NCBI RefSeq assembly: GCF_036227125.1
Contig: NZ_CP109435.1
Span: 5,022,001 to 5,086,000 of the forward strand
Origin: Streptomyces sp. NBC_01485
GTDB lineage: Bacteria; Actinomycetota; Actinomycetes; Streptomycetales; Streptomycetaceae
Length of the DNA stretch: 64,000 nucleotides
Direction: 5' to 3'
Shown here: positions 1 to 9,019 of the stretch, in pieces
Position numbering within the stretch: the stretch's first letter is position 1
Layout of the letters: each line of letters opens with the position of its first letter
Notes under the pieces: model-generated
What the model saw: the letters and a program-made list of their open reading frames with translations, nothing else
What the model was told of the DNA's origin: nothing
Database searches by the model: none
Translations under genes and position numbers: made by a program

Positions 1-2034
1 CTCCAGGGCATCGGCCTGCACGGGCTGGGCGACCGCGACGGCCTCGACCTCGTCCTGACGGCCCTGTTGTACGTCGCCGCGTCCGGCGCGGGCATCCGGG
101 TACGGCGCGCCCGTCGTGCGCGCCGGGCCTCCGAACGGCTGCTGAACCGGGCCGAGACCGAACGCCATCGGCTCCCGGCAGCCGAACGGCGGCGTATGGA
201 ACGGGAGTTGCACGACGTCAGCGCCCATCATCTGACGGCCGTGGTGGTCACGGCGGGGGCGGCGCTCGGACTGCGCGACCGTCGTCCCGAACTCGCCGCC
301 GAGGCGCTGGAGTTCGCGGTCGATACCGGCCGCGAGGTCACCCGGGCGCTCGGCGCGGTACGGGCACCGGCGCCCTCGCGCGAGCAACTGCCGTCGCCGG
401 ACGACCGGTTGAGGGGCCTGATCGCGGGCTTCCGCCGACTGAACCAGCAGGTGGACGACGAGATCGAGGGCGAGGTCGAGATCGAGGTCGAGGGCAGCCC
501 GCTGTCGGACGGGGCCGTCGCGGACGCGGTGTACGGCATCGTCCGCGAGGCGCTGACCAACGTGGCCCGGCACGCGCCCGGCGCGCAGACGAGGGTGGAG
601 TGCCGGTACGGCGACGCCCGTACGGAGGTCGTCGTCACCAGCGCGGCACCCCCGGCCGGTGCGGCGGCGCACGGCGCGGGCCTCGGCGGAGGGCGCGGCC
701 AGGGCTTCCTGCGGTCCCGGGCGCGGGAGGCGGGCGGCACGCTGACCAGCGGTCCGACGGCGGACGGCGGCTGGGAGGTACGGGCCGTCCTGCCCGGCCG
801 GAGCGCCACCCCGGCGGAGCGCTCCGTCCCGCGCGGCTACCGCCTCGCGCAGGTGACGGCCGCCGTCGGTCTCGTCCTGCAACCCCTGCTCCCGGCGCTC
901 GTCATCCGCCCGGAGATCCAGCAGAGCGGCGCCGCGCAGGTCTCCGCCGGCGTACTTTTCGCCCTCCTGGCGGCGGCCCAGGCGGTCGCCCTGCTCTGGC
1001 TGCGCCGAGCGCCCAGCACCGCCCAGTTCGCCCTGCTCGCCCTGGCCCTGCTCTGGCCCCCGGCGATGACCACGGCCGACTACACCGGCCCGGTCCTCCT
1101 GCCGCCGGCCCTGAGCATCCTCGCCACGTGCGTGGCCTTGGTGACGGTGACGTCCCGCGCGACGGCCGATGCGCCCCGCAACGCTGCCCGCAGCCGTCCG
1201 CTTGCCGGGAAGCCGTTGCGCCTGCCCCTGCCGACCCGCCCGGGTGCCGCCCTCGCGGGCGCCGCCGTGGTCGTGCACGCGGGGGCCGTGAGTGCTGCCG
1301 TTCTGGGGCGGGGAACGGGGGTTCCCGGGTGGGGAGTCGGGGTGGGTTCGATGGTCGGGGCGGGGCTTGTGGCCGGGGTGGCCTGGTGGGGTGGGGGCAG
1401 GTGGGGGCGGCGCGTGCTGGCGGTTCGGGGGGCGCGGGACGAACGTCTCGTCGCCTGGACCGAGGAGGCCGTTCGGGAGGCGTGGGCCGAGCGTCGGCGT
1501 ATCGCCGCCGGGCTGGAGAGCACCGTGCTGGCGCGTACCGGCGACATGGTCGAGGAGGCGGAGGCGGGGCGGCTCGACGCGGTCGCCGAACGCGCCCGTG
1601 AGGCCCTGGCCGCGATGCGCGCGCTGCTCGACACCGTCAGGGAGGGGGAGTCGGGGCCGCCCGAACTGCGGCCGCAGCCCACCGTCCAGGCCCTCGACCT
1701 GCTGGCCCAGCAGTGCCGGGCCACCGGCCGCGACGTGGAGATACGGCTCACCGACCGCGTCCCCGACCGACTGCCCACCGCCGTGGACCTGGCCGCCTAC
1801 CACGCCGCCGAGACGGTGCTCGCGGCCGGCGGCGACGAGCCCGCACTGCTCGAACTCGACGCGCACGACGGTACGTTGACGCTCACGGCGACCGGCGTGC
1901 CGCGCGCCGACGAACCGGCCGTACGGGAGCGGCTGGCGGCGCGGGCCGCGACGCTCGGCGGCACCCTGACCACGGGCCGGCCGGGCACGGTCCACCTACG
2001 GCTGCCCCTCGCGGGCGAGGAGAGGGAGCGATGA
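1..2034 (+). CDS. Sensor histidine kinase with a second, degenerate kinase half (5' partial)
   Basis: The frame is open to the left edge (LQGIGLHGLGDRDG... precedes the first possible start at 67), so the true start and probably N-terminal membrane helices lie outside the window. An H-box of the NarX/DesK type (ELHDVSAHHLTAVVV) is followed by an HATPase N-box (REALTNVARHAPG) and a G-box region. Instead of ending there, the protein continues through about four hydrophobic segments (about nt 840-1420) into a second DHp-like helix (WAERRRIAAGLESTVL, without the phospho-acceptor His) and a weak ATPase-like tail. The stop overlaps the start of the response regulator (ATGA), so the two genes form a coupled two-component operon. 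The input signal is unknown. The kinase call is firm; the role of the second half is inference. Confidence 0.93.
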   Translation, partial: LQGIGLHGLGDRDGLDLVLTALLYVAASGAGIRVRRARRARRASERLLNRAETERHRLPAAERRRMERELHDVSAHHLTAVVVTAGAALGLRDRRPELAAEALEFAVDTGREVTRALGAVRAPAPSREQLPSPDDRLRGLIAGFRRLNQQVDDEIEGEVEIEVEGSPLSDGAVADAVYGIVREALTNVARHAPGAQTRVECRYGDARTEVVVTSAAPPAGAAAHGAGLGGGRGQGFLRSRAREAGGTLTSGPTADGGWEVRAVLPGRSATPAERSVPRGYRLAQVTAAVGLVLQPLLPALVIRPEIQQSGAAQVSAGVLFALLAAAQAVALLWLRRAPSTAQFALLALALLWPPAMTTADYTGPVLLPPALSILATCVALVTVTSRATADAPRNAARSRPLAGKPLRLPLPTRPGAALAGAAVVVHAGAVSAAVLGRGTGVPGWGVGVGSMVGAGLVAGVAWWGGGRWGRRVLAVRGARDERLVAWTEEAVREAWAERRRIAAGLESTVLARTGDMVEEAEAGRLDAVAERAREALAAMRALLDTVREGESGPPELRPQPTVQALDLLAQQCRATGRDVEIRLTDRVPDRLPTAVDLAAYHAAETVLAAGGDEPALLELDAHDGTLTLTATGVPRADEPAVRERLAARAATLGGTLTTGRPGTVHLRLPLAGEERER

Positions 2035-2714
2035 GCGTCAGCGTGCTGGTCGTCGACGACCAGGGGATCGTCCGGGCGGGGTTCGCCGCCGTGATCGACG
2101 CCGAGGAGGACATGACGGTCGTCGGCGAGGCCGCCGACGGCGCCGCCGCGGTGCGTCTCGCCGCGGAACTGGCCCCCGACGTCGTCCTCATGGACGTACG
2201 GATGCCCGAACTGGACGGCATCGCCGCCACCCGCATCATCACCGGCCGCCCGGACGCGCCCCGGGTGCTCGTCCTGACCACCTTCGACCTCGACGCGTAC
2301 GTCTTCGACGCGCTGCGGGCCGGCGCGTCCGGGTTCCTGCTCAAGGACGTCCGGCCCGCCGAACTGCTGGACGGCATCCGGGTGGTGGCCGCCGGCGAGA
2401 GCGTCCTCGCGCCGTCCGCGACCCGTCGGCTGATCGGCCGGTACGCGTCCGGGCCGGGGCCCGCGACCTCGTCCGTGGGCGGTCCGCGCGAGCTGGACGG
2501 TCTCACCGGCAGCCAGCGCAACGTCCTCGCCCTGCTCGCGTCCGGACTCAACAACGCGGAGATCGCCCAGCACCTCGGTATCACCGTCGGCACCGTGAAG
2601 TCCCACGTCAACGCCCTGCTGCGGAAGCTCGGGCTGCGCGACCGGGTCCAGGCGACGATCCTCGCCTACGACCTCGGCCTCACCCGCCCGAACCCGCCCG
2701 GCACCCACCTCTGA
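2031..2714 (+). CDS. NarL/FixJ-family response regulator
   Basis: The receiver domain has the acidic pair in VLVVDDQG, the phospho-acceptor Asp in VVLMDVRMPELDG, the switch Thr in VLTTFD and the conserved Lys in FLLKDVRP. The C-terminus is a LuxR-type helix-turn-helix (NAEIAQHLGITVGTVKSHV). The usual LTPRE start of that domain is replaced by LTGSQ, a small oddity. ATG 2031 overlaps the kinase stop, so it is the cognate regulator of the upstream tandem kinase. At 227 residues it has the normal family length. It is a DNA-binding output protein; targets are unknown, although the small membrane-protein gene downstream is on the same strand. Confidence 0.95.
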   Translation: MSVSVLVVDDQGIVRAGFAAVIDAEEDMTVVGEAADGAAAVRLAAELAPDVVLMDVRMPELDGIAATRIITGRPDAPRVLVLTTFDLDAYVFDALRAGASGFLLKDVRPAELLDGIRVVAAGESVLAPSATRRLIGRYASGPGPATSSVGGPRELDGLTGSQRNVLALLASGLNNAEIAQHLGITVGTVKSHVNALLRKLGLRDRVQATILAYDLGLTRPNPPGTHL

Positions 2715-2806
2715 CCACCGCGACTCCGACCACCCGCGACACCGACCACCCGCGACTCTCACCACAGCGACTCTGACCACAGCGACTCTCACCACCGCGA
2801 CCGAGG
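2714..2806 (+). repeat. Tandem 15-16 bp repeats downstream of the response regulator
   Basis: About six imperfect copies of a 15-16 bp unit of the form ACCACMGCGACTCTS fill the gap between the response regulator stop and the next GTG start. No gene is evident in it. It may act as a spacer or attenuating leader; no terminator-like hairpin is visible. Confidence 0.75.
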
Positions 2807-2817
2807 AGCCCACCCCC

Positions 2818-3120
2818 GTGACCCGTCCGCTGACCCGGCTGCGCCATGCCCTCACCGATGTCGTCGCCCTCGTCTACCTCGCGCTCTGCACCGCCCTGCT
2901 CGGGTGGTCGATCGTCGTGAGCGTCGTCGACGACTCGGGCGAGTCCATGGCGGGCGTCATCCCGCTGCTCGCCACTCTCCCGGCCAGTTTCGTCGTCGGC
3001 GTACTGCCGGACAGTCCCGCGATGTTCGTCGTCGGCGTCGTGGTCGGGGCGCTGGTCAACGCCGCCGTCATCGGCTGGTGCGCCCGAGCCCTGCGACGGA
3101 ATAATGTTCAAAACGGGTAG
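2818..3120 (+). CDS. Small membrane protein (SCO4225-like)
   Basis: A 100-residue protein with about three hydrophobic segments: VVALVYLALCTALLGWSIVV, then VIPLLATLPASFVVGVLP, then MFVVGVVVGALVNAAVIGW. It ends in a basic cytoplasmic tail. The GTG start at 2818 is preceded by a GAGGAG-type ribosome site. It resembles the small integral membrane proteins annotated SCO4225-like in Streptomyces; no enzymatic motif is present. It follows the two-component pair at a 103-bp repeat-filled distance and may be co-transcribed or regulated by it. Confidence 0.75.
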   Translation: MTRPLTRLRHALTDVVALVYLALCTALLGWSIVVSVVDDSGESMAGVIPLLATLPASFVVGVLPDSPAMFVVGVVVGALVNAAVIGWCARALRRNNVQNG

Positions 3121-3190
3121 ATGGGTATATCAGGTGTATATCGGCACGTTCGATGCGGTGGAGAGCTCTACGAGAGCGAGATGAGCGGTC

Positions 3191-5677
3191 ATGGAGGAGA
3201 CGGGTTCCGTCCGGGACGTCGTCGACGAGGCGCTCACCGCGCGCGTCACCGTCGACGAGCACGGCACCGTGACCGGGTGGAACGCCGGTGCGGAAGCGCT
3301 GCTGGGGCATGCGGCGGCGCAGATCCTGGGCCGGCCGGCCGCCGCTCTGCTCGCCGAGGAGCCCACGGCGGCGGAGGTCCCGCCGTTCGCCGGGCTGCCG
3401 AGGTGGCACGGGGAACTCGCCCTCCGGCACCGGGACGGTCACCGCGTCGAGGCGCGTGTGCTGGCCCACCACCACGCGGCACCGGAGTCCGGCGGGCCGG
3501 GCGGGCCCGGCGGGTCGGGTGAGCCCGGCGGGGAGTGGCTGGTGCTCTCCGCCCTGACCGGGCGGGAACCCGTGCCCGCCGACGACGGCCTGGTCGGCTG
3601 GAGCTTCACCCAGTCCCCGTTCAGCGCGATGGCCCTGTACGACACCGGGCTGCGGCTGCGGCGGGCCAACGCCGGCATGGAACACTCCATGGCGCTCACC
3701 GAGCGTGACATGCGCGGGCTGCGCGTGCCCGAGATCGTGGACGACGAGGCGGGCGAGGTCGCCGAGCAGGACATGCTCCAGGTGCTGGCGAGCGGCCGGA
3801 CGCACTACCGCGAGAACTATCTGCGCACCGCCGGTGACACCCGCGAGCACGCCTGGTCGGTCGTCCTGTCGCCGCTGCGGGACTCCGCCGGCGGGACCCG
3901 CGGTGTCTGTCTGTCCGCGCAGGACATCACCGAGCAGTTCTGGGCCCGCAAGCGCCTCCAGTTGATCGCCGAGGCCGGCCGGCGCATCGGCAGAACCCTC
4001 GACGTGACCCGGACGGCACAGGAACTGGCGGACGTGTCGGTCCCCGACCTCGCCGACTTCGTCAGCGTCGACCTGCTGGCCTCCCTCGACGCCGGAGACG
4101 GCGGAGACGGTGCACACAGCGGAGACGGCGGAGACGAGGCGTACCCGGACACCGGGGCGGGCGGCGGCTCCCTCGTGCTGCGCCGCATCGCCCATCAGTC
4201 CGTACTCCCCGGGATCCCCGAGGCGGCCGTCGTCCCGGGCGGGACGGAGGAGTATCCGGCGGGCGCGCCGCCGGCCGAGAGTGTGCGGTCGGGGCGGTCC
4301 CTGCTGCACCGGACGACCGATCCCGCGATCGTCGACTGGGCCGCCCGGCACCCGCTGCGGGCCGACCGGATCCGCGAGTTCGGCATCCACTCGGTGATGA
4401 CCGTGCCCCTGACCGCGCGCGGGAGCGTCCTGGGCGTCGCCGTCTTCGTCCGGCACCGGCACCCCGAGCCGTTCCAGCAGGACGATCTCGTCCTGGCCGA
4501 GGAACTGACCGCCAGGGCGGCCGTCTGCATCGACAACGCCCGGCGCTACACCCGCGAGCGTGGCACGGCGGTCGCCCTGCAGCGCAGTCTGCTGCCGCAG
4601 GGGCTGCCGGAGCAGGACGCGGTGGAGGTCGCGTCCCGCTACCTCCCGGCCGGCGCCCGGGCCGGGGTGGGCGGGGACTGGTTCGACGTGATCCCGCTGT
4701 CCGGCGCGCGGGTGGCGCTGGTCGTGGGGGACGTCGTGGGCCACGGCATCCACGCCTCCGCGACCATGGGGCGGCTGCGGACCGCCGTCCGCACCCTCGC
4801 CGACATCGATCTGCCGCCCGACGAGCTGCTCACCCACCTCGACGACCTGGTCGTCCGGCTGGCCGGCGAGGACGTCGGAGCGACCTGTCTGTACGCCGTG
4901 TACGACCCCGTCTCGCGCCGCTGCACCCTCGCCCGGGCCGGTCACCCGCTCCCCGTAGTGGTGAGCCCCGACGGCGACACCGGCGCGGACGGCACCGTAG
5001 AGCTGCTCGATCTGCCGACCGGGCCGCCGCTCGGGCTCGGCGGGCTGCCCTTCGAGTCGGCCGAGATCGAACTGCCGGAGGGCAGTCTGCTCGTCCTGTA
5101 CACCGACGGCCTGATCGCGTCCACATCCGGTGATCGTGACGCCGACGACGGTCTGTCCCTGCTGTGCCGGGCGCTCACCCGCCCCGCGGCCTCCCTGGAC
5201 ACGGTGTGCGACACGGTCCTCGGCGCCGTGCTCCCGCACCGGCCCATCGACGACGTCGCCCTGCTCGTCGCCCGCACCCGGGCGCTGGACTCCGCCCGGG
5301 TCGCCGTCTGGGACGTCGCGCCCGATCCCGCCGCCGTCGCCGAGGTCCGCAAGAACGCCGTCGGGCAACTGGACCTCTGGGGTCTGACCGACGCGGCCTT
5401 CGTCACCGAGCTGGTCGTCAGCGAGCTGGTCACCAACGCCATCCGGTACGCCGAGGCGCCCATCCAGCTCCGTCTCATCCACGACAGAAGCCTCATCTGC
5501 GAGGTCTCGGACGCCAGCAGCACCGCGCCGCACATGCGCCGCGCCCGCACCTACGACGAGGGCGGCCGAGGCCTGCTCCTGGTCGCTCAGCTCACCCAGC
5601 GCTGGGGCACCCGCCCGACCGCCACCGGCAAGACGATCTGGGCGGAACAGGACGTCGACCCCTCCGGCACACCGTGA
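3191..5677 (+). CDS. PAS-PAS-GAF-SpoIIE-HATPase protein phosphatase
   Basis: An 828-residue regulatory phosphatase. A first PAS domain (about 10-120, VTGWNAGAEALLGHAAAQIL) is followed by a second (about 135-255), a GAF domain (about 265-440), a PP2C/SpoIIE domain (about 455-680, beginning LQRSLLPQGLP with the metal-site GGDWFDVIPLSGARVALVVG) and a C-terminal RsbW-like HATPase (about 695-820, SELVTNAIRYAEAP). Such proteins dephosphorylate anti-sigma antagonists and can bind partners through the ATPase part, so this is likely a partner-switching regulator responding to a small ligand or redox cue. ATG 3191 (MEETGSVRD) was chosen because the PAS domain starts directly after it. A close paralog lies at 36106-38553. 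Confidence 0.93.
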   Translation: MEETGSVRDVVDEALTARVTVDEHGTVTGWNAGAEALLGHAAAQILGRPAAALLAEEPTAAEVPPFAGLPRWHGELALRHRDGHRVEARVLAHHHAAPESGGPGGPGGSGEPGGEWLVLSALTGREPVPADDGLVGWSFTQSPFSAMALYDTGLRLRRANAGMEHSMALTERDMRGLRVPEIVDDEAGEVAEQDMLQVLASGRTHYRENYLRTAGDTREHAWSVVLSPLRDSAGGTRGVCLSAQDITEQFWARKRLQLIAEAGRRIGRTLDVTRTAQELADVSVPDLADFVSVDLLASLDAGDGGDGAHSGDGGDEAYPDTGAGGGSLVLRRIAHQSVLPGIPEAAVVPGGTEEYPAGAPPAESVRSGRSLLHRTTDPAIVDWAARHPLRADRIREFGIHSVMTVPLTARGSVLGVAVFVRHRHPEPFQQDDLVLAEELTARAAVCIDNARRYTRERGTAVALQRSLLPQGLPEQDAVEVASRYLPAGARAGVGGDWFDVIPLSGARVALVVGDVVGHGIHASATMGRLRTAVRTLADIDLPPDELLTHLDDLVVRLAGEDVGATCLYAVYDPVSRRCTLARAGHPLPVVVSPDGDTGADGTVELLDLPTGPPLGLGGLPFESAEIELPEGSLLVLYTDGLIASTSGDRDADDGLSLLCRALTRPAASLDTVCDTVLGAVLPHRPIDDVALLVARTRALDSARVAVWDVAPDPAAVAEVRKNAVGQLDLWGLTDAAFVTELVVSELVTNAIRYAEAPIQLRLIHDRSLICEVSDASSTAPHMRRARTYDEGGRGLLLVAQLTQRWGTRPTATGKTIWAEQDVDPSGTP

Positions 5678-5697
5678 GACCCAGGGGCTCCCCCGTG

Positions 5698-5733
5698 GAA
5701 AGGTGACACTTCCCCACCGGAGTGTCACCTTTC
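5698..5733 (+). terminator. 13-bp-stem hairpin, copy 1 of a dispersed element
   Basis: Arms GAAAGGTGACACT and AGTGTCACCTTTC are perfectly complementary around a 10-nt loop, 20 nt after the phosphatase stop. The same arms recur at 11331-11366 and 38762-38797. Position after a stop codon suggests a terminator or 3' RNA-stabilising hairpin, but strict conservation of the arms suggests a REP-like element. Confidence 0.8.
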
Positions 5734-5960
5734 TGCGGCACGTCCCCCGGCCCCGGACGGCTCGAGTCCGCCCTCCCCGGTCACGAGGAGTGGCCGGGGA
5801 GGGCGGGGGAGTACGGTGAGGGCGCGGGGATCCTTCGTACACCGGCGTCCTGACCGGTCTCGTCCTCGCTCCGTGCGACTGGAAAACTGCCCGCCCAGGC
5901 CTGCGACTTGCTCACTTCCGTCTCCCCTACGGCCCGCTCACGGCCCCTTACGGAGCAGAC

Positions 5961-6362
5961 ATGACCACCGCACTCCAGCCCGCGCCGCCGCCCTCCCTCC
6001 CGCTCCTGCGCCTGACCCTGGCTCCCCACCGCTCGATGCCCCGCCCCATCGACGGCGCGTGGTGGCCCCGCTCCTACGATCTGCTCGCCGAACTCCCCGG
6101 CCTGCTGGGCGGGTTGCCGCCCGCCTGGGGTCACATCACCAGAGTCACCGTCAACGGGTCGAAGTGGTCCGCCGCGCCCGGCCGGATCCTCGTCTGCAAC
6201 CAGGTCGTACGGCTGTCCCGGACCGTGACGGCGACCGCCCCGGACACCGTCGTCCTGCTCGCGCCCGGCCGGGGCCGCTGGGACCTGCTGGTCGTCCCGC
6301 CCGACACCGCCGAACAGGCCGCGAAACCCCTGATGGCAGCCGCGGCCGACGGCCACGCCTGA
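5961..6362 (+). CDS. DUF5994 family protein
   Basis: A 133-residue soluble protein. The core matches the DUF5994 pattern as I recall it: a basic APHRSMPRPIDGAWWPRSYDL stretch, then LPGLLGGLPPAWGHITRVTVNGSKW, and a C-terminal WDLLVVPP segment. ATG 5961 is used because the proline-rich start MTTALQPAPPP precedes the conserved core by the usual short distance. These proteins are common single-copy or paralogous genes in Streptomyces with no known biochemical role. The gene is monocistronic and has no obvious link to its neighbours. Confidence 0.8.
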   Translation: MTTALQPAPPPSLPLLRLTLAPHRSMPRPIDGAWWPRSYDLLAELPGLLGGLPPAWGHITRVTVNGSKWSAAPGRILVCNQVVRLSRTVTATAPDTVVLLAPGRGRWDLLVVPPDTAEQAAKPLMAAAADGHA

Positions 6363-6587
6363 CAGCCGTTCCCGGGCGGGCTGTCCGCCGGCGGGCGAGT
6401 TCCGTCGGCTGCCGGCCGACCGGGGCCTCGCACCGCCCGAACTCCCGCTCACCGTCAGCCCGTTGCCCGCCGCCGCGACCGTCCTGGATCCGTACCCGGT
6501 CCGGGGTGGCGGTCATCGCCGCCGCGACCGTCCGCCCGCCCGCCGGCATGATCCACGCACAGTGAGACAACACCCGTCCGGCGACGG

Positions 6588-6860
6588 TCAGTTCGATCGG
6601 CGCAGGCCGGCGACGAGGAGTTCGACCAGGCGGCGCGCGTCGTAGCGGGGGTCGCTCTCCGCGCCGATGCAGAGGTTTCCGACGCCGCGCATGAGCTGGT
6701 AGGCCTCGACGTCGGGGCGGATCTCGCCGGCGGCGGCCGCGGCGTCGAGGAGCCGGGTGCACACGGGCAGCAGGCGGTCGAGGAAGTAGGCGTGCAGGGT
6801 CTCGAAGCCGGCGTGGTCGGACTGGAGCACGGCGGCGAGGCCGTGCTTGGTGACCAGGGA
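6588..6860 (-). pseudogene. C-terminal remnant of a TetR-family regulator
   Basis: The reverse frame encodes LVTKHGLAAVLQSDHAGF...LPVCTRLLDAAAAAGEIRPDVEAYQLMRGVGNLCIGAESDPRYDARRLVELLVAGLRRSN, which has the features of a TetR ligand-binding half (SbtR-like): the AGEIRPDV turn and the final LLVAGLRR helix. The N-terminal helix-turn-helix domain is absent. Just upstream (6858-6890) the frame enters a short palindrome-rich stretch unrelated to TetR proteins, so the gene looks deleted or interrupted there. It should not bind DNA. Confidence 0.65.
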
Positions 6861-6890
6861 ACCCCCACGGGCGACCGTGGGAATCCCCCG
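6858..6890. repeat. Short palindrome at the breakpoint of the TetR remnant
   Basis: Arms CCCACGG and CCGTGGG around GCGA lie within a longer near-symmetric stretch (GGGAACCCC... and ...GGGAATCCCC). Its location exactly where homology to TetR proteins ends makes it a likely deletion or insertion scar. Confidence 0.5.
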
Positions 6891-7003
6891 CGCTGTCGCC
6901 CGGCACGCGTCCGACCTGACCGAGCACAACGTCCACGACATCGCCTGAGGCCCGCCGGGGAGCCGTCACCCTCAGTCCAGGACACCCACCCCCCGGCACA
7001 CCC

Positions 7004-8209
7004 TCACTCCCGTCCCCGCGCCTCCGCCGCCCGCCGGGCCAGGGAGTCGAAGACCACCGCCGTGTACAGCACGCCGCCGGTGATCATGATCTGGACCGGG
7101 GGGTCGACTCCGAGCAGGGCCATGCCCGAGGCGATCGACTGGATGATGAGCACTCCCAGCAGCGCGGACCAGGTCGAGCCGTGGCCGCCGAAGAGGCTGG
7201 TGCCGCCGATGACGGCGGCGGCGATGGCGTTGATCAGCAGCATTCCGGAGCCGGGGACCTGGCTCGCCGAGGTGAGCCGCGACGCGACGAACAGGCCGCC
7301 GACCGCCGCCAGCGTCCCCGACACCATGAACACGGAGATCCGTACGCGCGTCACGTCGACGCCCGCCCGCCGGGCCGCCTCCTCCCCGCCGCCCAGGGCG
7401 AGGACCTGCCGGCCGTAGGGCGTGCGGCGCAGCAGGAGGTCCGAGACGACGATGACGCCCAGGAACAGCAGCAGCGCCAGCGGCAGGCCCTCGAACCGGC
7501 CCAGCACGTAGACGGTGGCGAACGCCGCCACCGCCAGCAGGGCCGTCCGCGCCCAGATCTCGCCCACCGGCCGCTGCGGCATCCCGGCGGCGCCGCGGCG
7601 CCCGCGGTTGCGGTACGAGACGGCGAGGTAGGCGGCCGTGGCGAGCGCCGCCAGCCCGTAGGTGACGACGGGCGCGCCGAAGTAGCGGCTGGTCAGCATG
7701 GCGACCAGGCCGTCCTCGCTGAGGTTGATGGAGGTCTCCGTCCCCAGCAGGACGAGCATCAGCCCGTTCCAGGCCAGCAGCCCCGCGAGGGTGACGACGA
7801 ACGCGGGCACGCCGATCCTGGCGAAGGAGAACCCGTGGACGGCCCCGGCGGCCGCGCCGCAGAGCACCGCGATGATCACGGCGAGCCATTCCGGCATCCC
7901 GAGGTTCACGTTCAGCGCCGCGAACACGGCGCCCGCCAGGCCCGCGAGCGAGCCCACCGACAGGTCGATCTCGCCGATCAGCAGGACGAAGACGATGCCG
8001 ACGGCGATCATGCCCGTCCCGACGATGTCCACGCTGAGGACGGACAGGTTGCGCGGCGAGAGGAACTTGTCGTCGAGGCCCTGGAAGACGATCCAGATCA
8101 CGGCGAGCGTGAGCAGCGCCGGGACCGGGCCGAGCGCCCCTTCGGGCAGCCTGCGGCGGACCACCCCGGCATACGCCCCGAGACGCCCGCCGTACCCCCT
8201 CATGGCCAT
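7004..8209 (-). CDS. Sugar ABC transporter permease (XylH/RbsC type)
   Basis: A 401-residue, very hydrophobic inner-membrane permease of the BPD_transp_2 family. Typical features are a long N-terminal helix (ALLTLAVIWIVFQGL), the motif GEIDLSVGSLAGL, and the C-terminal stretch INAIAAAVIGGTSLFGGHGS. ATG 8209 has a GGAGGAAGC ribosome site and overlaps the ATPase stop (8200), which couples the two. It is the last gene of an SBP-ATPase-permease operon for pentose import. The family resemblance to xylose/ribose permeases is firm; the exact sugar is inferred. Confidence 0.92.
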   Translation of the reverse strand: MAMRGYGGRLGAYAGVVRRRLPEGALGPVPALLTLAVIWIVFQGLDDKFLSPRNLSVLSVDIVGTGMIAVGIVFVLLIGEIDLSVGSLAGLAGAVFAALNVNLGMPEWLAVIIAVLCGAAAGAVHGFSFARIGVPAFVVTLAGLLAWNGLMLVLLGTETSINLSEDGLVAMLTSRYFGAPVVTYGLAALATAAYLAVSYRNRGRRGAAGMPQRPVGEIWARTALLAVAAFATVYVLGRFEGLPLALLLFLGVIVVSDLLLRRTPYGRQVLALGGGEEAARRAGVDVTRVRISVFMVSGTLAAVGGLFVASRLTSASQVPGSGMLLINAIAAAVIGGTSLFGGHGSTWSALLGVLIIQSIASGMALLGVDPPVQIMITGGVLYTAVVFDSLARRAAEARGRE

Positions 8210-8979
8210 GCTTCCTCCGGGCGGGTCGGGCGGTGGGAGGCGGCGTTGTCGGCCGCTCCGGTGATGGAGGCGATGATCTGTTCCTGGGAGGTCGTGTTCA
8301 CGTCGAACAGACCGTTGTTACGGCCGAGGCGCAGGACGGCGACCCGGTCGGCGACGGCCTTGATGTCACCCATGTTGTGGCTGATGAGCAGCACCCCGAG
8401 ACCCTGGTCGCGCAGTTCCTCGATGAGGTCGAGGAGCTGACCGGTCTGCTCGACGCCCAGCGAGGCGGTGGGCTCGTCGAGCAGGAGCAGCCGGGGCCCG
8501 CCGAGGAACAGCCGGGTGATCGCGACGACCTGCCGCTGGCCGCCGGACAGCGTGGCGAGCGGCACCCGCACGTCCGGTATGCGCACGGACAGGGTGTGCA
8601 GCAGCTCGCGGGTGCGGCGCTCCATCTCCACCTCGTCGAGGATGCCGAGCCGGTGGATCTCCCGGCCGAGGAAGAGATTGCCGACGACGTCGAGGTTCCC
8701 GCACATCGCGAGGTCCTGGTAGACGGTCGCGATGCCCAGGAGCTGGGCGTCCTGGGGCCGCTTGATCTGCACGGCGCCGCCCTGCCACTCGATGACGCCC
8801 TTGTCGGCGGGACCGACCCCCGAGATCACCTTGACCAGCGTGGACTTGCCGGCGGCGTTGTCGCCCACCAGCGCGACCACCTCCCCCTCCCCGATCTCCA
8901 GCTCGACGTCCACCAGCGCCTGGACGGCGGCGAACCGCTTGGACACACCGCGCAACGCCAGCAGCGGCTGAACCGGCAC
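8200..8979 (-). CDS. Sugar ABC transporter ATP-binding protein (single domain)
   Basis: A 259-residue ATPase with Walker A GDNAAGKSTLVKVI, signature LSGGQRQVVAI, Walker B LLLLDEPTASLG and a switch His (LLISHNMG). Classical ribose/xylose ATPases of E. coli are about 500 residues with two cassettes; this one has a single cassette, as in actinobacterial XylG-like proteins, and must act as a homodimer. It sits between the binding-protein gene (40 nt upstream) and the permease (overlapping downstream). It energises import of the sugar captured by the 9020-10135 lipoprotein. Confidence 0.93.
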   Translation of the reverse strand: MPVQPLLALRGVSKRFAAVQALVDVELEIGEGEVVALVGDNAAGKSTLVKVISGVGPADKGVIEWQGGAVQIKRPQDAQLLGIATVYQDLAMCGNLDVVGNLFLGREIHRLGILDEVEMERRTRELLHTLSVRIPDVRVPLATLSGGQRQVVAITRLFLGGPRLLLLDEPTASLGVEQTGQLLDLIEELRDQGLGVLLISHNMGDIKAVADRVAVLRLGRNNGLFDVNTTSQEQIIASITGAADNAASHRPTRPEEAWP

Positions 8980-9019
8980 GGGCCCACCTCCTCATCGAGC
9001 GACTGTCATGGGGCAGGTC

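Noticed and set aside
3068..5842. Long open frame on the minus strand opposite the SpoIIE phosphatase gene
   Set aside because: It mirrors the high-GC codon bias of the + strand gene and has no recognisable domain, only Arg/Gly/Ala/Asp-rich sequence.
6362..6587. Possible gene between DUF5994 and the TetR remnant
   Set aside because: All frames are short or compositionally biased without motifs; no ribosome site.
6889..6948. Possible C-terminal gene fragment ARHASDLTEHNVHDIA on the + strand
   Set aside because: Too short to place in a family and next to a breakpoint; may be noise.
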